This document shows positions 1 through 11,554 of a stretch of DNA of 64,000 bases, piece after piece. The first letter of the stretch is position 1. Every line of letters starts with the position of its first letter. The stretch is taken from assembly GCF_036088315.1 (NCBI RefSeq), contig NZ_CP107996.1, forward strand, positions 3,685,001-3,749,000. Direction: 5' to 3'. Both the position numbers and the translations under genes were made by a program. This DNA is from Streptomyces sp. NBC_00344 (lineage in GTDB: Bacteria > Actinomycetota > Actinomycetes > Streptomycetales > Streptomycetaceae). The notes beneath the pieces are model-generated. The model did not search any database, was not told the DNA's origin, and saw only the letters and a program-made list of their open reading frames with translations.

Positions 1-187
1 GTTAGTACTGCTTCGGCGTGGAATACAGGATCTGGATCGACCGTGTCGGGCACGCTGTTGGGTATCTGAAGGTACGGGCTATGCCTGTGTCTTCGGTTGC
101 CGGCCCCAGTGAACTCGCCTGTATGGGTGGGGTGATGGGTGGCTGGTCGTTGTTTGAGAACTGCACAGTGGACGCGAGCATCTGTGG
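1..187 (+). other. 16S-23S rRNA internal transcribed spacer (3' part)
   Basis: Spacer upstream of the 23S gene; the 16S gene lies outside the window. A boxA-like antitermination element (TGTTTGAGAACT) sits at 151-162. Bases 164-180 are perfectly complementary (17 bp) to 3313-3329 beyond the 23S 3' end, which is the expected RNase III processing stem. No tRNA is present, as is usual in Streptomyces spacers. Confidence 0.85.
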
Positions 188-3309
<3,122 letters not shown>

Positions 3310-3385
3310 AGTTGCTCGCGTCCACTGTGTTAGTTCTGAAATAACGAACAGCCGTGTCCATATCCGGTTTCGTTAATTTCATAGT
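3310..3385 (+). other. 23S-5S rRNA spacer
   Basis: The spacer begins with the 3' arm (3313-3329) of the 23S processing stem. It also holds a second imperfect inverted repeat, GAAATAACGAA near 3337 against TTCGTTAATTTC near 3369, just before the 5S gene, which probably guides 5S maturation. Confidence 0.75.
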
Positions 3386-3504
3386 GTTTCGGTGGTCATT
3401 GCGTTAGGGAAACGCCCGGTTACATTCCGAACCCGGAAGCTAAGCCTTTCAGCGCCGATGGTACTGCAGGGGGGACCCTGTGGGAGAGTAGGACGCCGCC
3501 GAAC
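3386..3504 (+). rRNA. 5S ribosomal RNA (complete)
   Basis: About 119 nt. The 5' end GTTTCGGTGG pairs with the 3' end CCGCCGAAC to form helix I, and the internal segment CCGAACCCGGAAGCTAAGCC is the classic 5S loop B/C region. It lies directly downstream of the 23S gene, so it is the last gene of the rRNA operon. Confidence 0.96.
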
Positions 3505-3517
3505 AATCATTGTGGGG

Positions 3518-3546
3518 AAGCCCCGCACCTTATGGTGCGGGGCTTT
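3518..3546 (+). terminator. Rho-independent terminator of the rRNA operon
   Basis: Perfect inverted repeat AAGCCCCGCACC / GGTGCGGGGCTT with a 4-nt loop (TTAT), followed by a T run, 14 nt after the 5S gene. Confidence 0.92.
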
Positions 3547-3620
3547 TCTGCGTTCCGGAGCCTTGAGGTTCCGGCGCTTAACCGTGTGCGCTCCGGTGCC
3601 GCCTCTGGCAGGATCCGTCC

Positions 3621-4175
3621 ATGGAACACGTCATACGCCCGGTGCGGGCCGAAGAGTGGCTCAAGATCAAGGGTCTGCGCCTGGCGGCGCTACTGGATCC
3701 GGTGGCGAACATCGCCTTCCTCGAGACGCACGAAGAGGCACTCGCCCGCCCGGACTCCTTCTGGCAGGACCGGGCCAGGGGCGCATCGCACGGCGGTACG
3801 GCGCGGCAGTTCATCGCGGAGGGCCCGGACGGTGAGTGGGCCGGCACTGTGGTGCTGCTGACCGAGCGTGCCGGCAGCATCAGTTTCTTCGACGACGAGG
3901 TACCCGTCAGTCAGGGTCACCTGGTGGGGGTCTTCGTGCGTCCCGAGTTCCGGGGGACCGGACTCACCCGGGAGCTCTTCAACGGCGCTCTGGAGTGGGC
4001 CTGGTCGTTGCGGGAGCCGAAGCTCGAGCGGGTCCGGCTGTATGTCCACGACGCCAACGGACGAGCCGCCGCCTTCTACCGGAAGGCCGGCTTTGTGCCC
4101 ACAGGTCACTCGGTGGCCTCGCCTGGTGATGCGGGGCACCGGGAGCTGGAGATGGTGATCACACGCGAGGCCTGA
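3621..4175 (+). CDS. GNAT family N-acetyltransferase
   Basis: A 184-residue single-domain acetyltransferase predicted to move an acetyl group from acetyl-CoA to an amine of unknown identity in the cytoplasm. The GNAT fold is visible: an N-terminal strand (HVIRPVRAEEWLKIKGLRL), the acetyl-CoA pyrophosphate loop around residues 103-115 (VRPEFRGTGLTRELF, matching the R/Q-x-x-G-x-G/A pattern), and the C-terminal strand-helix motif NGRAAAFYRKAGFVPTG. The ATG follows an AGGATCC-type ribosome site. It stands alone between the rRNA operon and the convergent T4SS-like operon, so context does not indicate a substrate. RimJ/RimL-like protein acetylation or drug acetylation are both possible. Confidence 0.88.
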   Translation: MEHVIRPVRAEEWLKIKGLRLAALLDPVANIAFLETHEEALARPDSFWQDRARGASHGGTARQFIAEGPDGEWAGTVVLLTERAGSISFFDDEVPVSQGHLVGVFVRPEFRGTGLTRELFNGALEWAWSLREPKLERVRLYVHDANGRAAAFYRKAGFVPTGHSVASPGDAGHRELEMVITREA

Positions 4176-4197
4176 AGTCCGGTGATGCCGGAATTTC

Positions 4198-5904
4198 TCA
4201 GCGGGGCAGGGTCTCGGGCCAGCGGGATCTCTGCTGCTCCGGGGAACGGAGCAGCACCAGGGGTGTGAGGCCGTGGTCCCGGCCGGCCGACAGCAGCTCC
4301 GGAAGCTGCGGCAGCGGTGCCACAGCAGCGATGTCCTCGAGGACCAAGGTCATTGGTGGGTCGAGCCGACCGTCGGTTGACCGTGCGGCCAGGCGGCGGC
4401 CGTGCTCGACCACGCTTGAAACGAGTGCGGTGAGCAACGGCATCGCGCCGGGGCGCGTGCGGGGGTCCTCGATTGCTTCACCCACCACATAGAGGGTGCC
4501 CCCCTCGTGCACGAAAGATTCCAGGATGAGGGTGTCGCTTCGGTTGGGTGTGCAGGCCTCACGGATATGGATCGATGAGAGCGCGGAGAGCGATCGGGTC
4601 GTCAGTTCCTGGGCGATCTCCCGGCGTTCGGGATAGGCGGTGAGCGCCGATTCGAGCAGTCCTGCCGCGCCGCCCGATGCCTTGGGGTGCGTGCGCAGGA
4701 TGCGTACCGGCTCATGGGCCGGGCCGGAACCCTGTGCCCAGCGGTGCACCTGCTTGAACGGACGGCCGTCGATCGCCGCGGCGTGCAGCCAGCTGCTGAG
4801 CAGGGTGTGGGCGGTGTCGGCCATGGCCGCGTCGATACGGGCCTGCGGCCGTACCGGGGCGAGCAGGGCCGTCGCCCTGGCGGCGGCGATATCGGCGCTT
4901 TCGCAGCCGGCGGTGGGCGACCAGTGGAGGCGGGCCGGGGTGTCGCAGAGGTGGCCGGGGTCGTAGACCAGCACGGGGCCCAGCTTCGCCCGGGCGTCCT
5001 TGGTCTCCGCCCAGATCGCGGGCAGGGACGTGACGACCAGGGCCGGACCTGCCGCATCACGTACGGCCTGCAAGGCGGCTGGACGGCGGGTTTCGGCAGG
5101 GCCGTAGACGATGCGGGGGCCGACGCCGGTGGTGGTGCCGGGCTGCCCGGCACCAGGGGTGGCGGGAGCCGGGTCCGGAAGGCTGCCGTGGTCCGCGCCT
5201 CCGATGCCGTTGCTGCCGGCCTGTGATGCGGTCACCGGCGTTGCTGAGCCAATGGCCGGCATCGGGGTGGTGACCGGCGGCTCCACCTCCGCTGCCGGGG
5301 TGCCGCCCTGCTGCACGACCCCCGGTGGGGCGGCTGCTTCGGCCGTCCTCTCGGGCGGTCGGGCTGCTGGGTGCGGCGGCTGCTCGCCCACCGGGGCGGG
5401 TGTGTGCCGGGGCGTCTGCTCGACCGCGGTGGCGGCGGTGGTCCCGGATGCCTGCGCGGCCGTCGTCGTGCCGGGCCCCGGGGCGGCTGCCGCGGAGGCC
5501 CGGCCGGCCGCGCGCATCGTCCGCCACCGGGTCACCGTGCCCAGTACGAACACGGTCAGGACCAGCAGCGCCATCAGCTCGCCGATCAGCAGGCCCCAGA
5601 ACAGTCCGTAGCCCGAGAGCTGCGCGGGCGGGGTGTCCGGCCAGGCCGCGGGCAGCACCTTGGGTGCGGCGACCAGTTGGCGGATGGCCGCCGGGGTGTG
5701 CGAGACGGTCACTCCGTCCGGCCAGGAACCATGGGCGAACAGCCCGGCCAGCCCGGTCGCCACCCAGACCAGGACGGTCAGTCCGAGCAGAAAGACCATC
5801 AGGGCGATCAGCAGGCCGTCCGGAATCCCGCGGGAGCCGGGCCCGGACGGCGAAGCGGACGGGGTTCGGGGCGGGTAGGGCTCGTGAGGCCGGGCCTGGA
5901 CCAT
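4198..5904 (-). CDS. VirD4/TraG-like membrane protein with degenerate P-loop
   Basis: A 568-residue last gene of a leftward T4SS-like operon; its ATG lies one base after the stop of the VirB4-like gene. Two N-terminal membrane segments (about 30-56 and 99-123) precede a long Ala/Pro/Thr-rich linker (about 127-262) and a C-terminal domain that follows the VirD4/TraG order (RIVYGPAE..., LGPVLVYDP, LHWSPTAGCES, LVLEDIAAVAPLPQLPELLS). Two features are unusual. The Walker A position reads GPAETRRP (268-275), with no GK[S/T], and the Walker B-like strand ends in ED rather than DE. The protein also stops about 40 residues after that strand, shorter than typical coupling proteins. ATP hydrolysis is therefore doubtful and a scaffold role is inferred. 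Family assignment rests on pattern memory, not a search. Confidence 0.72.
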   Translation of the reverse strand: MVQARPHEPYPPRTPSASPSGPGSRGIPDGLLIALMVFLLGLTVLVWVATGLAGLFAHGSWPDGVTVSHTPAAIRQLVAAPKVLPAAWPDTPPAQLSGYGLFWGLLIGELMALLVLTVFVLGTVTRWRTMRAAGRASAAAAPGPGTTTAAQASGTTAATAVEQTPRHTPAPVGEQPPHPAARPPERTAEAAAPPGVVQQGGTPAAEVEPPVTTPMPAIGSATPVTASQAGSNGIGGADHGSLPDPAPATPGAGQPGTTTGVGPRIVYGPAETRRPAALQAVRDAAGPALVVTSLPAIWAETKDARAKLGPVLVYDPGHLCDTPARLHWSPTAGCESADIAAARATALLAPVRPQARIDAAMADTAHTLLSSWLHAAAIDGRPFKQVHRWAQGSGPAHEPVRILRTHPKASGGAAGLLESALTAYPERREIAQELTTRSLSALSSIHIREACTPNRSDTLILESFVHEGGTLYVVGEAIEDPRTRPGAMPLLTALVSSVVEHGRRLAARSTDGRLDPPMTLVLEDIAAVAPLPQLPELLSAGRDHGLTPLVLLRSPEQQRSRWPETLPR

Positions 5905-5905
5905 G

Positions 5906-7321
5906 TCAGGCCACCGTCGACTCTGAGGACTCGTTCAGCTGCCGCTCGATCCTGGCCGCTCGTTCCTCCGCCTCCGTCTCCAGCTGTGCGGTCAGTGCGT
6001 CGTCGGCGTCGGGGGTGGAGGACTCCGTCATCGCACGGTCGGTGAAGACCAGGGGCCGTTCCGCCGCGGTGATCAGGTGTTTGACGACCTGTACGTTCCC
6101 GTTGACGTCCCATACGGCGATACCCGGTGTCAGGGTGGGGATGATCTCCACCGCCCAGCGGGGCAGGCCCAGCACCCGGCCTGTCGCTCTCGCCTCATCC
6201 GCCTTCTGGGCGTAGATGGTCCTGGTCGACGCCATCTTCAGGATGGCCGCGGCCTCCCGGGCCGCCGCTCCGTCCACGACGTCCGAGAGATGGTGGACCA
6301 CCGCCACGAACGAGAGCCCGAGCCGCCGGCCGAACTTCAGCAGACGCTGGAAGAGCTGCGCCACGAACGGGCTGTTGATGATGTGCCAGGCCTCTTCCAC
6401 CAGGAAGATGCGCTTCTTGCGGTCGGGCCGGATCCAGGTGTGTTCCAGCCAGACACCGACGATCGCCATCAGGATCGGCATGGCGATGGAGTTGCGGTCG
6501 ATGTGCGAGAGGTCGAAGACGATCAACGGTGCGTCCAGGTCGATGCCGACCGTTGTCGGGCCGTCGAACATGCCGCGGAGGTCACCGTCGACCAGCCGGT
6601 CGATCACCAGGGCGACATCCAGGCCCCAGGCCCGCACGTCGTCTATGCCGACGTTCATGGCTTCCGCGGACTCGGGTTCGGGGTGGCGGAGCTGCTCGAC
6701 GATGTCGGTGAGCACCGGTTGGCGCTCCACGACGGTCTCGTTGACGTAGGCGTGCGCCACCTTCAGCGCGAAGCCGGAGCGTTCGTCCAGCCCGTGGCCC
6801 ATCGCCACTTCGATGATCGTGCGGAGCAGGGCCAGCTGGCCCGTGGTGGTGATGGCCGGATCCAGTGGGTTGAGCCGGATGCCGTCGTCCAGCGCGGCGA
6901 CCGGGTCGAGCCGGATGGGGGTGATGCCCAGTTCCTCCGCGATGAGGTTCCATTCCCCCACGCCGTCCTCGCCCTGGGCGTCGAGTACCACCACCTGGCG
7001 GTCCTTGAAGCGCAGCTGGCGCAGCACATAGGTCTTCTCCAGCGCGGACTTGCCGTTGCCGGACTCGCCCAGTACCAGCCAGTGCGGGGCCGGAAGCTGC
7101 TGGCCGTACAGCTGGAAGGGGTCGTAGATGTAGCCCTTCCCGGAGTACACCTCGCGGCCGATGATCACGCCCGAGTCGCCGAGGCCGGGTGCGGCTGTCG
7201 GCAGATAGACCGCCTGGGCCTGGCCCGTGGACGTACGGACGGGGAGGCGGGTCGTCTCGACCTTGCCGAAGAGGAACGCGCCAAAGCTTTCGGTGACGGC
7301 GGTCATCGGATCTCGCATCAC
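5906..7321 (-). CDS. VirB4/TraC-like conjugation ATPase (motor domain)
   Basis: A 471-residue cytoplasmic ATPase predicted to energise assembly or transport by the T4SS-like apparatus. Walker A is GESGNGKS at 85-92; Walker B is IFLVEEAW at about 305-312, followed by a helicase-like KFGRRLGLSFVAVVHHLSD segment typical of the VirB4/HerA-FtsK clan. It corresponds to the C-terminal motor part of VirB4; the N-terminal part appears to be encoded by the gene just upstream (7329-8876). The start is GTG followed directly by ATG; AGGGG lies about 9 nt before the ATG, so either codon may be used. The spacing of 7 bases to the upstream gene and 1 base to the downstream gene supports an operon. Confidence 0.85.
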   Translation of the reverse strand: MMRDPMTAVTESFGAFLFGKVETTRLPVRTSTGQAQAVYLPTAAPGLGDSGVIIGREVYSGKGYIYDPFQLYGQQLPAPHWLVLGESGNGKSALEKTYVLRQLRFKDRQVVVLDAQGEDGVGEWNLIAEELGITPIRLDPVAALDDGIRLNPLDPAITTTGQLALLRTIIEVAMGHGLDERSGFALKVAHAYVNETVVERQPVLTDIVEQLRHPEPESAEAMNVGIDDVRAWGLDVALVIDRLVDGDLRGMFDGPTTVGIDLDAPLIVFDLSHIDRNSIAMPILMAIVGVWLEHTWIRPDRKKRIFLVEEAWHIINSPFVAQLFQRLLKFGRRLGLSFVAVVHHLSDVVDGAAAREAAAILKMASTRTIYAQKADEARATGRVLGLPRWAVEIIPTLTPGIAVWDVNGNVQVVKHLITAAERPLVFTDRAMTESSTPDADDALTAQLETEAEERAARIERQLNESSESTVA

Positions 7322-7328
7322 AGGGCCC

Positions 7329-8876
7329 CTATCGGCGGATGCCGGTCGCGAACGGCAGTGTGTTCACAAAGGCCCGGTGGTGCTCGCGGTCGCACCACTC
7401 CAGCTTGAGGTACGACTTGCCCGCCGAGGCGCGGATGGTCCGCTTGTCACGGGCGAGCGCTTCGGGCGAGCGCGATGACACGGTGATGTACCCCACCAGG
7501 TTGACCCCCGCAGCACCGCTGGCGAGATCTTCACCCCGCTGGTCGAGCCTCCCGTGGGACGCGACGTCGCGTGGGTCGACGGTCCGGTTCATCTTCGCGG
7601 CGCGGGAGGCCTCCGCCTCGTCGTTGGTCTTCTCGGTGAGCATCCGTTCGATGGCGACCTCGGTCGGTTCCAGGTCCATGCAGACCGCGACCGTACGGAT
7701 CACGTCCGGGGTGTGGACGAGCAGCGGCGCGAGGAAGTTCACGCCGACGGGTGTCATCGGCCATTCCTTCACCCAGGCGGTGGCGTGGCACCAGGGGGCA
7801 CGGGTCGAGGACTCGCGGGTCTTGGCCTGGAGATACGTGGGCTCCATGGCGTCCAGCTCGGCCGGCCAGGCGTTCCGCTTGGTCATGGCCTGGATGTGGT
7901 CCATCGGGTGGTCCGGGTCGTACATCGAGTGCACCAGCGAGGAGAGCCTGCTCTGGCCGAGCGGCTGACGCACCCGGATGTCGGCCTCGGCGAGCCGGGC
8001 ACAGATATCGGTGAGCTCCCGCGCCATGACGACGGCAAGACCGGCGTCGCGGTCCAGCTTGCGGCCGGCGGCGGGGCGGGCGGCGCGTGCCATGGCCTGC
8101 GCCTCGGATGCCAGCTCGCGGGTGAAGTGCATGCAGGCCACGAGGTAGGCGCGGTGCTGCTCGCTGGACGTCGACACCATCGATGCGAGCTGGTCGTACG
8201 AATCCTGGAGCCAGGCGGGCGCGCGGGTGTCGCCGCGCTGGGCGACGTCCTTGGCGTGCGCGTCGGGGTCGGCCGGCAGGGTACGGGCCAGGATCTGAAG
8301 CCGGGTCACGAAGCCGTCGCCGTTGGCGACATGTTTCAGGAGGGTGCCGAAACGGTCCACCAGGGCTTCCTGGTCCTCCGAGTCGCGCAGGCCGACGCCG
8401 GGGCCCTCGATCTCGATGGCGGCGGTGACCGTACGCCGGTCGGCGTGCAGCAGCACGGCGATCTCGTCGGGTCCGAACGGCGCGGCCAGCCAGTTGATCC
8501 GGCCGATGCCCGGCGGGGGCCCGACCTCGACCTCGCGGCCGTCGAGCGCCGTGCCCGACTCCATGGTGGGCGAGCGGTACGCGGTGCCGCGGCGCAGCGA
8601 GCGCTTGTAACTGCGGTTGATCTCGAACCATTTGTAGAACGTGCGGTGCTTGTACGGGACGTACACCGCGGCGAGGGCCAGCATCGGGAACCCGGTCAGG
8701 GACACGATGCGGAGCGGCAGGACGGGGACCAGCAGCCCGCACATCATGCCGAGGAAGGCGCCCGCGATGATCAGTGCGATCTCGCCCGTCTCACGGTTCT
8801 TGCCGACGATCGCCGATGGCCTGGCCCGGCCGATCAGATACGTGCGGCGGGGTGCGACCGGGGACTGGGTCGTCAA
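7329..8876 (-). CDS. SCO6880-family T4SS-like protein (VirB3/VirB4 N-terminal-like)
   Basis: 515 residues. Two membrane segments lie near residues 33-70 (IALIIAGAFLGMMCGLLVPV and the following LTGFPMLALAAVYVPY), then a large soluble domain that lacks a P-loop. The order, a short VirB3/PrgI-like membrane part followed by a VirB4 N-terminal-like domain, directly upstream of a separate VirB4 motor, suggests a split VirB4. The start is TTG at 8876, overlapping the upstream stop as TTGA; it is supported by a strong AGGAGGT site 8 nt away. Recognition as an SCO6880-type family is from memory; the VirB3/VirB4-N reading is inference from architecture and position. Confidence 0.78.
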   Translation of the reverse strand: MTTQSPVAPRRTYLIGRARPSAIVGKNRETGEIALIIAGAFLGMMCGLLVPVLPLRIVSLTGFPMLALAAVYVPYKHRTFYKWFEINRSYKRSLRRGTAYRSPTMESGTALDGREVEVGPPPGIGRINWLAAPFGPDEIAVLLHADRRTVTAAIEIEGPGVGLRDSEDQEALVDRFGTLLKHVANGDGFVTRLQILARTLPADPDAHAKDVAQRGDTRAPAWLQDSYDQLASMVSTSSEQHRAYLVACMHFTRELASEAQAMARAARPAAGRKLDRDAGLAVVMARELTDICARLAEADIRVRQPLGQSRLSSLVHSMYDPDHPMDHIQAMTKRNAWPAELDAMEPTYLQAKTRESSTRAPWCHATAWVKEWPMTPVGVNFLAPLLVHTPDVIRTVAVCMDLEPTEVAIERMLTEKTNDEAEASRAAKMNRTVDPRDVASHGRLDQRGEDLASGAAGVNLVGYITVSSRSPEALARDKRTIRASAGKSYLKLEWCDREHHRAFVNTLPFATGIRR

Positions 8877-10225
8877 CGCCCTCCACCTCCTGTGCCGTTG
8901 TTGCGTGTGCTGTGGGTTCCGGAACTGCTCGGCTTGCTACTGCGGGGTGGGGGTGCGGCGGAGGGGGCATTTCCGCCGCCTCCCCGCCCGGCGCCACTGC
9001 CGCCTGTGCCTCCGCCCGAACCGCCGCGGCTGCTGTGGGCCGCGACGCCGCCGGACATGGGGTTGGACGGGCGCCCGCCGCCTCCGCCGCCTCCACCGCC
9101 GTCGTTGCCGCCCCCGCCGCGGCTGCTGTGTGTCTTGATGCCTTGCGACACCAGTGCGGCGGGGGAACTGATCAGTGCGGCGGCCTGGGAGCCGTCGGTC
9201 GCGGTCTTGCGATTGGTGCGGGATGCGGCGACCTCGTCGCCGAAGCCGGGCACGAAGCGGTAGATCATGCCACTGGCGAAGATGGCGAGCAGGATGATCG
9301 CGAGGCCGGACACTACGGCGGAGAAGGAGTCGGGGCCCTTGCCCGACGAGAGCGCACCGGCGAGACCGAGCACGATGACGATGACCGGTTTGACCATGAT
9401 CACCGCGATCATGATGCCGGCCCAGCGGCGGACGTGGCCCCACATGTTCTTGTCGACGAGCCCCGCGTACACCACGGTGCCGAGGAGGGCGCCGGCGTAG
9501 AGCAGAGCGGCCCGTATGACGAGCTCGAGCCAGAGCACTCCGGCGGCGAGGATCGACACCAGGGAGGTCACGATCAGCATGATCGGCCCGCCGCCGATGT
9601 CGGTGCCCTTCTTGAGCGCCTTGGCGAAGGAGCCGAAGAAGACGTCGTTCTGGCCGCCGGTGGATGTCGAGATCACGTCGGTCACGCCGTCGGTCGCCGA
9701 TACCAGTGTGTAGAGGATCAGCGGTGTGAAGGCGGAGGCGATGACCGTCAGCCAGAGGAACCCGATGGCTTCGGAGATCGCCGTGGTGAGCGGTACCCCG
9801 CGCACGGCGCGTTTGGCCACTGCGAGGAGCCAGATGACGAGCGTGAGGATCGTCGAGGCGGCGAAGACGACGGCGTACTGACGGAGGAACGCGGCGTTGG
9901 TGAAGTCGACGTTGGCGGTGTTCTTCACGGCGTCGGACAGCTTGCCCACGATCCACGCGGCGGCGTCGGCGCAGCCCTTGGCGAGGGAGGAGAGGGGGTC
10001 CAGGGGGTCGTTGGAGGGGGTGGGGGTGCTGGGGCTGCCTTTTTTGCCACTGCAATACTGCTTGGCCGGGCCGATCAGAAGATCGCATGGATCGCTGCTC
10101 TTGCCTGGTGTGGGCGTCGGGCTTGGTGCGGCGGAGACGCGTGCGGCGAACAGCACTACCGCTGTCTGAACGGTCCCGAAAACGGCAGCAAGGGAGAACG
10201 CACGATTGTGAGGGCTACCTGGCAT
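8873..10225 (-). CDS. TrbL/VirB6-like polytopic membrane protein
   Basis: 450 residues. A signal-like N-terminus (AFSLAAVFGTVQTAVVLFAA) is followed by a short Pro/Ser/Thr-rich periplasmic stretch with three cysteines (CDLL, YCSG and CADA), then about six hydrophobic helices (for example TILTLVIWLLAVA, LIVTSLVSILAAGVLWLELV, IAVIMVKPVIVIVLGL). A long Gly/Ser/Pro low-complexity tail covers about the last 120 residues. This is the usual layout of actinobacterial VirB6/TrbL-like inner channel proteins. The ATG at 10225 was chosen over upstream in-frame starts because GGAGG lies 9 nt before it; it overlaps the upstream gene by 11 bases and the downstream TTG by 3. The tail is repetitive in DNA too, so read errors there are possible. 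Confidence 0.8.
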   Translation of the reverse strand: MPGSPHNRAFSLAAVFGTVQTAVVLFAARVSAAPSPTPTPGKSSDPCDLLIGPAKQYCSGKKGSPSTPTPSNDPLDPLSSLAKGCADAAAWIVGKLSDAVKNTANVDFTNAAFLRQYAVVFAASTILTLVIWLLAVAKRAVRGVPLTTAISEAIGFLWLTVIASAFTPLILYTLVSATDGVTDVISTSTGGQNDVFFGSFAKALKKGTDIGGGPIMLIVTSLVSILAAGVLWLELVIRAALLYAGALLGTVVYAGLVDKNMWGHVRRWAGIMIAVIMVKPVIVIVLGLAGALSSGKGPDSFSAVVSGLAIILLAIFASGMIYRFVPGFGDEVAASRTNRKTATDGSQAAALISSPAALVSQGIKTHSSRGGGGNDGGGGGGGGGRPSNPMSGGVAAHSSRGGSGGGTGGSGAGRGGGGNAPSAAPPPRSSKPSSSGTHSTRNNGTGGGGR

Positions 10226-11060
10226 AAGTGAAGCCTCCGTACTCCTCGACAGCCTTACTGATCTCATCCGAGCCTGCGGCGACTGCATCACCGGCGACCG
10301 GAGCAGGACCGTCCTTCTGCCTGTCGTCGACGACCTTCCAGTCACCGTCCGTCCAGTTCAAGCTGAACGTCCAGGTCTTCCAGGCGGTGTGCACCGGGTC
10401 CGTCGACCCGGAGCCTGCCATCCCGATCAGACCCGTGTACCAGACGGAGATCTGGGCGGCATTGGTGCTGATGCTCTCCACCTTGGTTCCAACGGGGACC
10501 GTGCGGGAGACGAACGTGCTGCCCTTCGGAGGATCGCCGGCTGCATCCAGGCCCAGCTTCTTCAGGAAGTCGACCGAGTAGGCGCTGTCCATTGGGCCCT
10601 GAAGTTTGCTGGATGCCGCGGGCGTATAGACGCGGTCGATGATCTGATGCCGACTGGCTGCTTTGAACATGCCGTCAGAACCAAGTGCCACCGCGTAGTT
10701 GGATGCCGCGCTCTGCGCCCCCTGCCCGTCGTGCGCAAACCCGGAAGGGATGCCCGAGGCGTACCCGGTCACCGGCTTGACCCCCGATGCCGCCGTGGGG
10801 TCCGCCCCGGGCTTCTTCGCGTCGGTGGTGTCCGCAGGGGTGCCGCCGCCCCGGTTGGCGAAGGCGATGGCCGCGATGAGCAGGACCACGACGCCCACGA
10901 CCGTCACGAGGGAGCGCGACGCCCTGACGGGGCGTCTGCCGCCGCCGTAGACATCGCCGCTGCCGCCTTCGGGCAGCCGCGTACGGGTCTGGCCCGTGCC
11001 GCCCATGCCCTCGGAGCGGCCCGCGTCGCTGCCGTAGTCGCGCTCGTCACCGAGACTCAT
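10215..11060 (-). CDS. VirB8-like single-pass membrane protein
   Basis: 281 residues. A Gly/Arg-rich cytoplasmic N-terminus (about 1-47), one membrane helix (about 48-68, VTVVGVVVLLIAAIAFANR), a flexible Thr/Ala/Pro linker, then an extracytoplasmic domain of about 170 residues ending in a strand pattern (WKTWTFSLNWTDGDWKVVDD) that resembles the NTF2-like fold of VirB8/TcpC proteins. In T4SSs this class bridges the inner-membrane channel. The ATG at 11060 has GAGGGGG upstream. It overlaps the start of the VirB6-like gene by 11 bases, consistent with translational coupling. The VirB8 assignment is inferred from topology and operon context; sequence identity to known VirB8 could not be tested. 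Confidence 0.75.
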   Translation of the reverse strand: MSLGDERDYGSDAGRSEGMGGTGQTRTRLPEGGSGDVYGGGRRPVRASRSLVTVVGVVVLLIAAIAFANRGGGTPADTTDAKKPGADPTAASGVKPVTGYASGIPSGFAHDGQGAQSAASNYAVALGSDGMFKAASRHQIIDRVYTPAASSKLQGPMDSAYSVDFLKKLGLDAAGDPPKGSTFVSRTVPVGTKVESISTNAAQISVWYTGLIGMAGSGSTDPVHTAWKTWTFSLNWTDGDWKVVDDRQKDGPAPVAGDAVAAGSDEISKAVEEYGGFTYAR

Positions 11061-11215
11061 GCCGCGTACGCCCCCTCAACCATGTGTCGTGCTGTGCAGT
11101 ACGACGGTAACTGTGCTGGTTCCCGCTCGGGCGGGCTGTGGTGACTCAACATCAGGGAAACGCAACCTCTGGGTGAGCCGGGCAGGCCCGGGGGCGGCGG
11201 GGCGGCTGCCCCGGG

Positions 11216-11554
11216 TCAGACAGCCATCCCGTACACGATGGTGAAGACGGTGCCCAGGGAGCCGATGATGAATACGCCGGTCAGGCCTGCCACGATCAGC
11301 CCCTTGCCCTGCTCGGCGCTGAAGGTGTCGCGCAGGGCGGTGGCTCCGATGCGTTGCTTCGCCGCGCCCCAGATCGCGATGCCCAGGCAGAGCAGGATGG
11401 CGACGGCCATCACCACCTCGACCATCACCCGCGCCTCGTTCCCGAGGCTTCCGAACGGCCCCCAGTTGGGGGCGATTCCGCCGATGATGGTGCTGATGTC
11501 GCCCTTGTCGGCTGCCAGGTTCATATAACTCACCGCCCCTATCCGGTAGTTCAT
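11216..11554 (-). CDS. Small two-helix membrane protein, VirB2/TrbC-pilin-like
   Basis: 112 residues. A short polar N-terminus (MNYRIGAVSYMNLAADKGD) precedes a first hydrophobic helix (VEVVMAVAILLCLGIAIWGAA), a basic loop (KQRIGATALRDTFS) and a second helix (GLIVAGLTGVFIIGSLGTVF). Two-helix topology with a basic cytoplasmic loop is typical of VirB2/TrbC pilins and of their actinobacterial counterparts, and it is the first gene of the T4SS-like operon. The ATG at 11554 is preferred to the in-frame GTG at 11572 because GGAG lies upstream of it. A 155-base gap separates it from the VirB8-like gene, so differential expression from the rest of the operon is possible. Confidence 0.78.
   Translation of the reverse strand: MNYRIGAVSYMNLAADKGDISTIIGGIAPNWGPFGSLGNEARVMVEVVMAVAILLCLGIAIWGAAKQRIGATALRDTFSAEQGKGLIVAGLTGVFIIGSLGTVFTIVYGMAV

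Noticed and set aside
8940-9130. Gly/Ser-rich repetitive coding tail mistaken for a repeat element
   Set aside because: It is the low-complexity C-terminal tail of the TrbL/VirB6-like protein, not a separate repeat.
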